In this document: in pieces, positions 54,370 through 62,743 of the stretch
How the letters are laid out: each line of letters begins with the position of its first letter
Position numbering within the stretch: position 1 is the stretch's first letter
Source of the DNA: Flavobacterium sp. HJJ
Lineage (GTDB): Bacteria; Bacteroidota; Bacteroidia; Flavobacteriales; Flavobacteriaceae
Assembly: GCF_015351475.1 (NCBI RefSeq)
Contig: NZ_JADKPR010000021.1
Coordinates: 35,763 to 99,762, forward strand
Direction: 5' to 3'
DNA length: 64,000 nt
The notes under the pieces: model-generated
What the model saw: the letters and a program-made list of their open reading frames with translations, nothing else
Told to the model about the DNA's origin: nothing
The model's database searches: none
Made by a program: the position numbers and the translations under genes

Positions 54370-55023
54370 TTATTTACTTTTCTCTATCTGCTTAAACTTT
54401 ATATAAGAATACACCATTGGAACTATTGCCAAAACTGCAATAATGGAAATAAAGACTATATTGAAATAATTATTTTCTAAAATCAATCCTCCCAATACGA
54501 CTGCAAATCCCCCAATAACCCAAAGTTTACCCGCAAAATTATGGGTAAGCTTCCAGACTTCATTGCTTTCTAAAGTCCATGGTGTCCGTATTCCTATAAA
54601 ATAATTAGGCTGAATTACCTTGAAATAATTACCCAGTACCAAAAATAAGACTCCTGTTAAGACCGGTATTAAATTAGGACTTGAAAAAGACTGGTTCTTC
54701 GTAATATAAATAATAGACAAGGCCAATAAAGACATGCACAGAACAAGAAAAAATTTCAGCTGATGAAACTTGCCCCCCATTAAAACAATGCGTTTTTTGG
54801 GATCAATTTTTGGCGCTGCAAGCAGTAAAACATACGTTAAAACGGGGAGCATAAACAGCAGTCCAATCAGCGAAAATTTATCTCCCCAATGATCAATTTC
54901 GCCCTTGTAATTCCAATGTGTCGGGACTTTTTCGGGTAATGAGTTCCAAATAAAAGCTAAATAAACAAAAGGCAGTAAAACAATTCCAATGATAGGCAGT
55001 TCTTTTCTTAAAGTTAAGTTCAT
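54370..55023 (-). CDS. sdpI: SdpI-like membrane protein (immunity/signal-transduction protein family)
   Basis: 217 residues, six or so membrane helices. The N-terminal DUF1648 motif PEKVPTHWNYKGEIDHWGDK and the SdpI-domain block YFIGIRTPWTLESNEVWKLTH are clear. In Bacillus subtilis SdpI gives immunity to the SDP toxin and, when it binds toxin, holds the repressor SdpR at the membrane. Here the gene directly follows an SdpR-like repressor (4-bp gap), the same order as in Bacillus. An SdpC/A/B-like toxin operon lies about 6 kb away (61027-63535), so real cross-talk is possible but unproven, since sdpRI-like pairs are common without toxin genes. Confidence 0.85.
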   Translation of the reverse strand: MNLTLRKELPIIGIVLLPFVYLAFIWNSLPEKVPTHWNYKGEIDHWGDKFSLIGLLFMLPVLTYVLLLAAPKIDPKKRIVLMGGKFHQLKFFLVLCMSLLALSIIYITKNQSFSSPNLIPVLTGVLFLVLGNYFKVIQPNYFIGIRTPWTLESNEVWKLTHNFAGKLWVIGGFAVVLGGLILENNYFNIVFISIIAVLAIVPMVYSYIKFKQIEKSK

Positions 55024-55027
55024 TATT

Positions 55028-55282
55028 TTATTTTTTAAAGGTTAGTATCCACTGCAGTACATCTTCCATAATGGTCGTATTGAGGGAATAGAAAATAAAT
55101 TGTCCTGATTTTTCGGCAGTAATCAAATCGGCACGTTTTAAAATATCCAAATGATGAGAAATACTCGGCTTCGACATATTGAACTTATCAGCAATTTCAC
55201 CTGCAGATAAATCCTTTGTTTTCAAAAGATCCAGTATTTCTCTTCGAGTGGCATCATTCAATGCTTTAAATATGTCGTTCAT
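55028..55282 (-). CDS. sdpR: SdpR-like ArsR-family autorepressor
   Basis: 84 residues, a single winged-helix domain of the ArsR/SdpR type (MNDIFKALNDATRREILDLL, SAGEIADKFNMSKPSISHHLDILKRADLI, wing EKSGQFIFYSLN). No metal-binding cysteines are present, which separates it from metal sensors and fits SdpR. It is co-transcribed with the SdpI-like gene and preceded by a palindrome at 55302-55319 that is a plausible autoregulatory operator. Confidence 0.88.
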   Translation of the reverse strand: MNDIFKALNDATRREILDLLKTKDLSAGEIADKFNMSKPSISHHLDILKRADLITAEKSGQFIFYSLNTTIMEDVLQWILTFKK

Positions 55283-55301
55283 AATTTAAAGTATTTATAT
55301 A

Positions 55302-55319
55302 TTTAGACAAATGTCTAAA
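55302..55319 (-). promoter_or_regulatory. Palindromic operator candidate for the SdpR-like repressor
   Basis: TTTAGACA and TGTCTAAA are exact inverted 8-mers separated by 2 bp, 19 bp before the repressor start. Size and place fit the operator of an ArsR-type dimer, supporting autoregulation of the sdpRI-like operon. Confidence 0.7.
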
Positions 55320-55367
55320 CATATTCTTGAACAGCCAAATTTTATTTATAAAATCTATAAAAACAAA

Positions 55368-55398
55368 AAAGAGCTGCAAAACATTTTCGCAGCTCTTT
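55368..55398 (-). terminator. Terminator of the MHS-type transporter gene
   Basis: AAAGAGCTGC pairs with GCAGCTCTTT around an 11-nt loop; on the minus strand it is followed by TTTTGTTTTT. It separates the transporter from the sdpRI-like operon. Confidence 0.82.
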
Positions 55399-55421
55399 AA
55401 TATACTTTATCCTTAGTTAAC

Positions 55422-56699
55422 CTAAAATTTGTGTTCCTTTTTACTAATTGCCAACAAAGCGAACAAAGAAATACAAGCCGCAAACGTCAAATAAAACCCA
55501 ACATAAGTCAAACTATAAGTTGATGCCAGCCAGATAGCAATCATAGGTGCAAAAGCCGCTCCAATAATTCCGGCCATATTGAAAGTTAATGACGCTCCTG
55601 AATAACGAACAGTTGTAGGAAATAATTCCGATAAAAAAGTTCCCAAAGGTCCGTAAGTGAATCCCATCAAAGCCATTCCTGCGCATAGAAAGAAAGTTAC
55701 CATTACTGTGTTTCCTGAATTTAAAAAATAGGAAAAGAAAAATCCAAAAACGGCAATGGAAGTTGTAGCAATAATAAGCATTTTGCGCCTCCCGATTTTA
55801 TCAGCAACTACAGCCGAAACTGGAATAAACAGAGCAAAAAACAACACCGAAAACAGCTGGATCAATAAGAAATCTCTTTTCTCAAAACCCAGATCAGATG
55901 TTGCCCAGCTCAATGTAAATACTGTCATTAAATAAAACACCAAGAAAGTGGTAATAGATGCTAATGTTCCGAAAAGCAGTTGGTTTTTATAGGATTTAAC
56001 CAATGCAAGAAAAGGAATTTTAACTTCTTCGTGTTCTTTTTTTGAATTTTCGAAAGAAGGAGTCTCAGTAATTTTGGTTCGGATATAAAAACCTACTACC
56101 ACCAAAAGTGAGCTGGCAATAAAAGGAATTCTCCAGCCATAATCCATAAAATCCTGACTGCTCATCAAGTCGGTTAACAACAGAAAAGTCCCTCCCGAAA
56201 GCAGCAGACCGATTGGCGCCCCCAATTGCGGAAACATTCCGTACCAAGCGCGTTTATTTGGCGGTGCATTTTCAATTGCCAATAAAACAGCTCCTCCCCA
56301 CTCGCCTCCAAGTCCTACACCCTGACCAAATCGGCACAGCATTAATAATAAAGGAGCAGCAACGCCAATACTGGCATAACCTGGCAAAAATCCAATAGTT
56401 ACTGTCGATATCCCCATCGTCAGCAAAGCTGCTACCAAGGTAAATTTACGCCCGATTTTGTCTCCATAATGTCCAAAAAAAGCGGACCCCAGCGGACGGG
56501 AAATAAATGCTATGGAAAAAGTTGCCAAAGACTGCAAAGTTGCCATAGTAGCATCTGCACTTGGAAAAAATAATTGCGGAAAAACCAATACAGCTGCATT
56601 GGCATAAATATAAAAGTCAAAAAATTCGATTGTGGTGCCTATCAGGCTTCCAAAAAGAACATGTTTTAACGAGTTCTTTTTATTCTGGTCATGTTTCAT
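55422..56699 (-). CDS. MFS transporter of the metabolite:H+ symporter (MHS) family
   Basis: 425 residues from the ATG at 56699; the frame continues 23 codons upstream to a TTG with a non-family sequence, so I reject that start. It is a twelve-helix inner-membrane protein. Hallmarks of the MHS group (proline/betaine, citrate or alpha-ketoglutarate permeases) are HVLFGSLIGTTIEFFDFYIY, FGHYGDKIGRKFTLV, RFGQGVGLGGEWGGAVLLAIE and GPLGTFLSELFPTTVRYSG. Substrate: probably a small organic acid or osmolyte, not decidable here. It is a single gene with its own terminator, divergent from the sigma-factor gene with a 249-bp gap. Confidence 0.9.
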   Translation of the reverse strand: MKHDQNKKNSLKHVLFGSLIGTTIEFFDFYIYANAAVLVFPQLFFPSADATMATLQSLATFSIAFISRPLGSAFFGHYGDKIGRKFTLVAALLTMGISTVTIGFLPGYASIGVAAPLLLMLCRFGQGVGLGGEWGGAVLLAIENAPPNKRAWYGMFPQLGAPIGLLLSGGTFLLLTDLMSSQDFMDYGWRIPFIASSLLVVVGFYIRTKITETPSFENSKKEHEEVKIPFLALVKSYKNQLLFGTLASITTFLVFYLMTVFTLSWATSDLGFEKRDFLLIQLFSVLFFALFIPVSAVVADKIGRRKMLIIATTSIAVFGFFFSYFLNSGNTVMVTFFLCAGMALMGFTYGPLGTFLSELFPTTVRYSGASLTFNMAGIIGAAFAPMIAIWLASTYSLTYVGFYLTFAACISLFALLAISKKEHKF

Positions 56700-56948
56700 C
56701 CGATTTTGATATAGTTTTTTTTTTAGAAAATAGGATGTAAAAATGAATCTTATTTTTGAATGTGGCAAATATTTGTTTTTAATATTTAAACCTTAATTTT
56801 ATTTAAACAATGAAAAAAACGGGACTCCATTTTGCCAAATACATAAATCGACACTCAAAAAGAACAAAAACTTGGTAATTTGTTAAATAAAACGTAAAAT
56901 TACACAAAATTAACTATATCTTAATAATCCAATAGCCTCAAATTAATT

Positions 56949-57557
56949 TTGAAAACACAGCGTAAACATATTTACACTTTAGATGATTTCACTTTGTGGA
57001 ATAATTTGAAAGCTGGTGATGAAAAAGCTTTTTCAACACTTTTTGAAAAATACTATTCAGATTTAGTACGTTATGGCAATTCTTTGTGTTCTTATGATGA
57101 TAGAGTACAAGATTGCGTTCAGGATGTTTTTACAGATATTTGGGTGTATCGGGAATCGCTTTCATCAGACGTTATTATCAAAGCTTATTTATTATCAAGT
57201 GTCCGCAAAAGAATAGCACGGCTGTACCAGCGCGATCCTTTTTTCACGAAAAAGAACAATATAGAAACTACTGAATTTCTATTTGATTTCTCAATCGAAC
57301 AGCAATTAATCGATGACGAAATTACAGCCGAAAAGGTATTACAGCTCAATACCCTTATTAACAACCTGCCTTCAAGACAAAAAGAAGCTTTGTATCTGCG
57401 TTACCATCAGCAGTTATCGGTAGAGCAGATTGCCGAAATAATGTCAGTGAATTACCAGTCTGCGAGCAACATTCTATTTAGAGGAATACAAAAATTGCGC
57501 AATGACTGGAAAGAGAATATTTCAATCATTTTACTTCTGGCTACTTCATCTATCTAG
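56949..57557 (+). CDS. ECF sigma factor (FecI-like)
   Basis: 202 residues. Sigma region 2 (about 18-90; WNNLKAGDEKAFSTLFEKYYSDL, DCVQDVFTDIW) and region 4 (about 130-185; LPSRQKEALYLRYHQQLSVEQIAEIM, SASNILFRGIQKLR). The start is a TTG at 56949; I see no ATG or better start before region 2. It heads the sigma, anti-sigma, STN-type SusC order by which a receptor signals through FecR to activate its own transcription. The target promoter presumably lies before the SusC gene. With that receptor broken, the sigma factor may lack its normal signal. Confidence 0.88.
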   Translation: MKTQRKHIYTLDDFTLWNNLKAGDEKAFSTLFEKYYSDLVRYGNSLCSYDDRVQDCVQDVFTDIWVYRESLSSDVIIKAYLLSSVRKRIARLYQRDPFFTKKNNIETTEFLFDFSIEQQLIDDEITAEKVLQLNTLINNLPSRQKEALYLRYHQQLSVEQIAEIMSVNYQSASNILFRGIQKLRNDWKENISIILLLATSSI

Positions 57558-57658
57558 ACTTTTAAGATATTTTTTTAAATATTTAAAAAAAAATCATAAT
57601 TAGGTGAGTATATAATAAAAGACTTGTCCTTATTGCTTTTGTAACCCCTATTATTAAG

Positions 57659-58774
57659 ATGCAAAAGCGAAACAAATATACACGGGCAGAAGACTTTTTA
57701 GGTGATGATTCCTTTCGTCAATGGATTCTGCAGAATAAAAACAATTCCAACTGGGAGAATTGGACACTTGAAAGCCCTGAAAGAGCAAAATTAGTAGAAG
57801 AAGCCCGCTTATGGGTTCTTGCTACCAAAGTTGAAAAACCGCAGATGTTAGCCGCAACTGTGGAATCGGCTTTAGAAAATACCTGGAAAAAAATCGCACT
57901 CAAAGAAGCTGCTCTTAAAAGAACACAAAATCCAAAAACTAAAATCTGGAATAACAATTGGTTTAGATCTGCAGCAGCCGTTTTGGTAATAGGACTGGCT
58001 TTTTCATGGGCATATACCAATTATTTTGATTTAACAAATAACAATCCTATCTATAAAGAACTCCTTATAGAAAATAAAGAAGGATTAGTTGAAGAAACAA
58101 ATAACTCCAAAAATCCTCAGATCATAACGCTTTCTGATGGAAGCTCTGTTTTATTACAGCCCAAAAGCAAATTGAGTTATCCGAAAACTTTTAGCGGAAA
58201 TGAACGAAAAGTGTATTTATCAGGTGAAGCATTTTTTGAAATAAGTAAAAATAAAAGAAAACCATTTTTTGTTTTTGCGAATGAAACTGTTACCAAAGTC
58301 GTAGGAACGAGTTTTAGAATCTGCGCATTTGAAAACCAGCCAAATGTTGAAGTGGTAGTCCGCACTGGAAAAGTAAAAGTTCACTCGAATATTCTGACTG
58401 CCAAAACCTCATCTGAAGAGGTGGTTTTATTACCGAATGAAGCTGTACGCTTCGTAAGAGAAACTGCCAAATTTGATAAAATAACAGATGTTACCAAAGA
58501 TATTGTCCTGAAACAGTCTGCAAAAACCATAGAACAATTGAGTTTTGATTTTACAGACACACCTGTCAGCCACATTTTCAAGACAATCGAGCAGGCCTAC
58601 GAGATAGAAATCGATTTTCCAAAAGAAAAACTAAAAAACTGTCATTTGACTACTTCATTGATCGACCAGCCTTTGCCAGAAAAATTAAAGATTATCTGTA
58701 AAAGCATTGGAAATAATACCAGTTACGAAATGAATGGAAACAAAATTATCATAACGTCCGAAGGATGCAATTAA
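57659..58774 (+). CDS. FecR-family anti-sigma factor
   Basis: 371 residues. The cytoplasmic N-terminal part (about 1-98) binds sigma, then comes one transmembrane helix (about 102-122; WFRSAAAVLVIGLAFSWAY). The periplasmic FecR domain (about 150-260; ITLSDGSSVLLQPKSKLSYP, VYLSGEAFFEISKNKRKPFFV) is followed by a C-terminal DUF4974 domain (about 295-365; LSFDFTDTPVSHIFKTIEQAY). It would pass the signal from the STN domain of the SusC protein to the sigma factor encoded 101 bp upstream. Confidence 0.92.
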   Translation: MQKRNKYTRAEDFLGDDSFRQWILQNKNNSNWENWTLESPERAKLVEEARLWVLATKVEKPQMLAATVESALENTWKKIALKEAALKRTQNPKTKIWNNNWFRSAAAVLVIGLAFSWAYTNYFDLTNNNPIYKELLIENKEGLVEETNNSKNPQIITLSDGSSVLLQPKSKLSYPKTFSGNERKVYLSGEAFFEISKNKRKPFFVFANETVTKVVGTSFRICAFENQPNVEVVVRTGKVKVHSNILTAKTSSEEVVLLPNEAVRFVRETAKFDKITDVTKDIVLKQSAKTIEQLSFDFTDTPVSHIFKTIEQAYEIEIDFPKEKLKNCHLTTSLIDQPLPEKLKIICKSIGNNTSYEMNGNKIIITSEGCN

Positions 58775-58810
58775 AAATCAAGCCTATGTAGAAAAAATAT
58801 TTTAAAAAAA

Positions 58811-58842
58811 AGCGCCAAATATGCTGTAACACATTTGACGCT
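58811..58842 (+). repeat. Weak hairpin between the FecR and SusC genes
   Basis: AGCGCCAAAT and ATTTGACGCT pair with one mismatch around a 12-nt loop. It could be an attenuator or the end of the sigma/anti-sigma transcript, but no T-run follows, so it is weakly supported. Confidence 0.35.
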
Positions 58843-58936
58843 GAGTTAGTATCAAAAAGCTTTCTGTAAAAAGCATTTTTGGTAAGTTTTTCAGAACACC
58901 CGTTTAAAAAGTATTAATCAAAACAAGACCAAAATT

Positions 58937-61018
58937 ATGAAAAAACCTGTTGTCAAACAACGATTACTCTATCGAATCATGAAAATAACACTCTTTCAGA
59001 TTGTACTGGCTTTTGTCTTTTCTACTGTTGTAATGGCGAACAGCGTCAAAGGACAGAAAAAACTAGATACAAAAGTCACCGCTTCGATTACGAACGTGAG
59101 TTTATCCAAAGCATTATCTAAACTTGAAAAATTAGCTTCTGTAAAATTTTCATATAATTCAAGGATAACTCAGCTTAACCAGAAAGTGAACATTAATGCT
59201 GAAGATGAAATACTCTCCAGTGTCTTAAACGAAATACTTTTACCTTTAAATATCAGTTACTCAGAAATAAGCAATCAGATTGTTCTGCAGACTATACCTG
59301 CTAAAGAACCTGCAGATTTTAATCTTTTGAGTTCATTAAACTCAAATTTAATTGCTGCTACTATTGTAAAAGGAAAAGTAATAGACTCCAATGGCAATCC
59401 GTTACCTGGTGCATCAGTATTGGTAAAAGGAACTAAAGCGGCGACATTAACCGACTTTGACGGAGGATTCTCGATAGAAATACCAGCTGGAAGTACCAAA
59501 ATTATAATCAGTTACATTGGTATGCAGACCAAAGAAATTGATATTACTAACGATTTTATCACTGTGGTTTTATCTGAAATAGGACAGACTCTTAACGAAG
59601 TTGTCATCACTACCGGATATGAGAAAACCTCAAAAAGAACTTTTACAGGAGCTGTCAGCAAAATTACTGACAAAGAACTAAAAGTAGACGGAGTAGTTGA
59701 TGTAAGCCGAATGATTGAAGGTAAAGCTGCCGGGGTAACTGTACAAAACGTTACTGGAACTTTTGGTACTGCACCAAAAATTACGGTCCGAGGATCTTCA
59801 TCCATTTTCGGAGATACAAAACCGCTGTGGGTTATAGACGGTGTGGTGCAGGAAGATATTATCAATCTTTCATTTGCTGATCTGGCTTCAGGAAACTCAG
59901 AGACTTTATTAAGTTCATCAATTGCAGGTTTAAACGCAAACGATATTCAGAGTATCGAAATTCTTAAAGATGCATCTGCAACTTCAATTTACGGATCAAG
60001 ATCTCTTAACGGTGTTGTTGTAGTTACTACCAAACAAGGAAAAAAAGATTCCCCATTAAAAATAACGTATTCATTAGAACAATCAATTAGAACAGTTCCT
60101 AGTTATAATCAATATGATATTTTAAATTCTCAGGAATCGATGAGTATTTTTAAAGAAATGGAATCAAAAGGATTTTTGGATTTACCATCAACAGTAAATG
60201 GCAGATATGGAGGCGCTTATAACATTTTAGGAAAAGCAATAAATACGTATGTTCCAGAAACTGGCGGTTATTTAGTAAATAATGATCCTGTTAGCCGTAA
60301 TCAATTTTTAAAAAAATATGAATTAGCCAATACTGATTGGTTCGAAGTTCTTTTTAGACCGTCAATTACACAAAATCACTCTTTGAGTTTTGCCGGAGGC
60401 GGTAAAAACAACACTTTCTATGCTTCATTGGGTTATTACAATGATCCGGGATGGACTATTGCCGATCAGGTAAACCAATTATCATCAAACATCAAAGGGA
60501 CATTTTTTGTAAATGATAAATTAAACATAACCTTATCTACTCTGGCTTCTGTCCGTAATCAAAAGGCTCCTGGAAGTTATGAAAGTGAAAAAGACGAAGT
60601 TTTTGGAAAAGTTACCAGAGATTTTGACATCAATCCTTTTAATTACGTTTTAAATACCAGCAGAACATTAAGACCTTATGACGATAATGGTAATTTAGAA
60701 TACTATCGAAACAATTGGGCTTCAATGAATATCCTAAATGAGTTGAAAAACAATTATATGGAAATTGATGTTAAAGACATTCGTTTTCAATTGGATTTAG
60801 ATTATAAAATTAACTCAAAACTTAACTATAATCTAACAGGATCAGGCCGTTATGCGAATACAAGCCGTCAGCATAAAATATTGGAAAATTCAAATGTTGT
60901 AGGTGCTTACAAAGCTGGAACTCCTGATGGCGAAGATGGTGTCAACACATTGGTTAGAGATGAGAATATCTTTTCAAAATCAATAATTCGCAACTATTTG
61001 ATGGTATATTTATTTTAA
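58937..61018 (+). pseudogene. STN-type SusC receptor, truncated in the barrel
   Basis: 693 codons, where relatives with this layout have roughly 1100. Signal peptide to about residue 38, STN signalling domain (about 45-110; FSYNSRI, NISYSEISNQIVLQT), carboxypeptidase-like domain (about 128-210; GKVIDSNGNPLPGASVLVKG), plug (about 215-350; ITVRGSSSIFGDTKPLWVIDG, ATSIYGSRSLNGVVVVTTK) and only the first part of the barrel. After VNTLVRDENIF (near 60970) the reading frame continues into SKSIIRNYLMVYLF and stops. The rest of the barrel is missing and the inserted minus-strand sdp operon begins. It cannot form a complete pore, although the N-terminal domains could still be made. Confidence 0.88.
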
Positions 61019-61026
61019 AAAATTGG

Positions 61027-61236
61027 TTAGATATTTAAATTTTCTCCTAATAGACAAAGAATTGCAATTATAACCAAAATGATAAATACTGAATTCGGAT
61101 TTGCAAAGTTAATCGTCCATCCTAATTGCTTAATTCTTTTAGGAGGAAAAATTCGTCTATCTTCTGGATTTAATAGAAGATGCCCAAAATTTCCAGTTAT
61201 TTGAATCTTTATGCCATTGATTTTTAGTTTCTTCAC
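61027..61236 (-). CDS. Small DUF5808-like membrane protein, candidate immunity factor
   Basis: 69 residues. The block LLLNPEDRRIFPPKRIKQLG followed by WTINFANPNSVF matches the DUF5808 pattern of D/N-P-x-DPR-x-F-VPKR-GWTLNFxNP, and a C-terminal helix (about 49-66) should span the membrane. DUF5808 is otherwise known at the C-terminus of DUF1648/SdpI-related proteins. The gene is the last of the sdpCAB-like operon, 8 bp after sdpB. Toxin operons usually carry immunity, and no full SdpI is in the cassette, so an immunity role is a reasonable guess. Confidence 0.65.
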   Translation of the reverse strand: MKKLKINGIKIQITGNFGHLLLNPEDRRIFPPKRIKQLGWTINFANPNSVFIILVIIAILCLLGENLNI

Positions 61237-61244
61237 TAGGTTTA

Positions 61245-62162
61245 TTATTGTTTTTCATAACGTAAAGGTTTGAGCTTTCGTTTTATATATTGATATGTTA
61301 TATTTTCACTGTCTAAATAAAGAATTAATGAAGCGGCCATTGAAAAAAAGAAAGTAATCAGACCATGCGTGATTGCTATACTAAAATGAAATAAAATACC
61401 AAATATTAAAAAACTTTTTTTTATTTTTTTATCAGTTACTAATACACAAGCAAATAATAATAATTCTAAAATTATTACCGACCAAGTTATTATTGGAGCA
61501 AAATAACTTAGTGTTATAAAGTTATAGAATTTTTGCATATAAATTGGTGCTCCAAAAACATTGTTTGTAAACCAGTAATAAGCGCAGGTACCGTCTTTCC
61601 ATTCAGTACTATTTAATTTACCAACCGCAGAATGTAAATATATAACGGCAACTTGTAGAATTATCAAAAAGAAATAACAACTAAAAAAGACATTAATCGC
61701 TTTCCTTATATTAGTTTCATTTTTTGTTTGAGATTTCCATTGATTTAAACGATTATCAAATAAACATATTGGAATTAGTAAAAGACTTAAGTTCGAAGCT
61801 ATCTGATCTCCCCCATCAACACCCAAAAAAGAATTACATATACTTAAATGTATCCAAGCTTGAAAAAAGCAAGTCAGCTGTGGAAGATATCCAATTATGA
61901 CAGACACTAGAATTAAGATAGAAAAAAATTTTGCTAATATGGGACTAAACAGTGAAAAGATACTAAATTTTTTAAAAAAAACAATTGTAGCAAAAGTTGC
62001 TTCATCTGGCACCATGAGACTGAAATCGGTAATGTATTTTACATCATTAAAAATTATTGTCAGCAATGCACTTATGGCTAATAAAAGTCTTACAAGCGCA
62101 AGTCTTTCATTAAATATTCCTTTTTGTTCTAATAATGTAATATATTGATTCATTTTTGACAA
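61245..62162 (-). CDS. sdpB: SdpB-like protein (HTTM-type membrane protein for toxin maturation)
   Basis: 305 residues with about seven membrane segments. SdpB-family motifs are visible: ERLALVRLLLAISALLT at the start, LGVDGGDQIASNLSLLLIPI with the following DNRLNQWKS, and YLHSAVGKLNSTEWKDGTCA with YYWFTNNVFGAP. SdpB belongs to the HTTM/vitamin-K-gamma-carboxylase-like fold and is required, with SdpA, to turn pro-SdpC into active SDP peptide in Bacillus subtilis. Here it overlaps the sdpA-like gene by 13 bp, the same A-B order as in Bacillus. The DNA is visibly more AT-rich than the broken SusC gene beside it. Confidence 0.85.
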   Translation of the reverse strand: MSKMNQYITLLEQKGIFNERLALVRLLLAISALLTIIFNDVKYITDFSLMVPDEATFATIVFFKKFSIFSLFSPILAKFFSILILVSVIIGYLPQLTCFFQAWIHLSICNSFLGVDGGDQIASNLSLLLIPICLFDNRLNQWKSQTKNETNIRKAINVFFSCYFFLIILQVAVIYLHSAVGKLNSTEWKDGTCAYYWFTNNVFGAPIYMQKFYNFITLSYFAPIITWSVIILELLLFACVLVTDKKIKKSFLIFGILFHFSIAITHGLITFFFSMAASLILYLDSENITYQYIKRKLKPLRYEKQ

Positions 62163-62719
62163 ATTTCTATTGGAAACACATTATATAATGATGGATAATC
62201 TGATTTTCTGCGGAGTATACTCCAAGGAAGCAATGTTTGAGTTACAAAAAAATATTTTCCTTTAAAATTAGGCGCATTTTCTTTCTTAAGAAAGATTTTA
62301 TTAAAAATAAATTTTTGCTTCATCATTGCATGAGAGATATTATTGATATCAGATGTCTTGATAACAATTCCATTTATCGAATCTTTTTCTATTTGTTGAA
62401 ACATATTGTTTATTTCAATATTTAATACCCTATTTTTTCTTGATATTCCAAAATAATATTCCTTTGAAAAACTTCTCAAGTTTTTTAATTTTGGGTATTT
62501 AGAATTACAATCAAATACGTAAAATAATGGGCCTTTTGATGATGCTGTAAAAAAGGCCCAACCTTGAGGAAATACTGAAACAAATTTAGATGTATCAGAA
62601 TGACTATTGTGAATAGCATTGTTTCCAGCATATACTGAAATAAATTTAAAGAAAATTATAAGAACTAAAAAAATTGAACTATAAAATGATAAAATGGATA
62701 ACTTAGAGGCTTTATTCAT
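62150..62719 (-). CDS. sdpA: SdpA-like protein (toxin maturation)
   Basis: 189 residues with one N-terminal membrane helix (about 8-30) and an extracytoplasmic domain. SdpA-family signatures: FPQGWAFFTASSKGPLFYVF, YYFGISRKNRVLNIEI, and the near-C-terminal TLLPWSILRRKSDYPS. In Bacillus SdpA acts with SdpB to mature the SDP toxin. The gene lies 24 bp after sdpC and overlaps sdpB by 13 bp, so the three are one transcript. Similarity is by motif only, and the protein is well diverged from the Bacillus one. Confidence 0.8.
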   Translation of the reverse strand: MNKASKLSILSFYSSIFLVLIIFFKFISVYAGNNAIHNSHSDTSKFVSVFPQGWAFFTASSKGPLFYVFDCNSKYPKLKNLRSFSKEYYFGISRKNRVLNIEINNMFQQIEKDSINGIVIKTSDINNISHAMMKQKFIFNKIFLKKENAPNFKGKYFFVTQTLLPWSILRRKSDYPSLYNVFPIEICQK

Positions 62720-62743
62720 TATATTTTCTTTGGTCTAGATGAT

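Noticed and set aside
54154..54480. 108-codon plus-strand frame between the hydrolase and the SdpI-like gene
   Set aside because: It overlaps the end of the SdpI-like gene on the other strand, starts near a poly-T run and shows no recognisable features.
56700..56768. 23-codon N-terminal extension of the MHS transporter
   Set aside because: It starts at TTG and is unlike the family; ATG 56699 opens just before the first membrane helix.
61245..62162. Reading this gene as a general HTTM/gamma-carboxylase-like protein unrelated to toxins
   Set aside because: The motifs DGGDQI and KLNSTEWKDGT, and the neighbours sdpA and sdpC, point specifically to SdpB.
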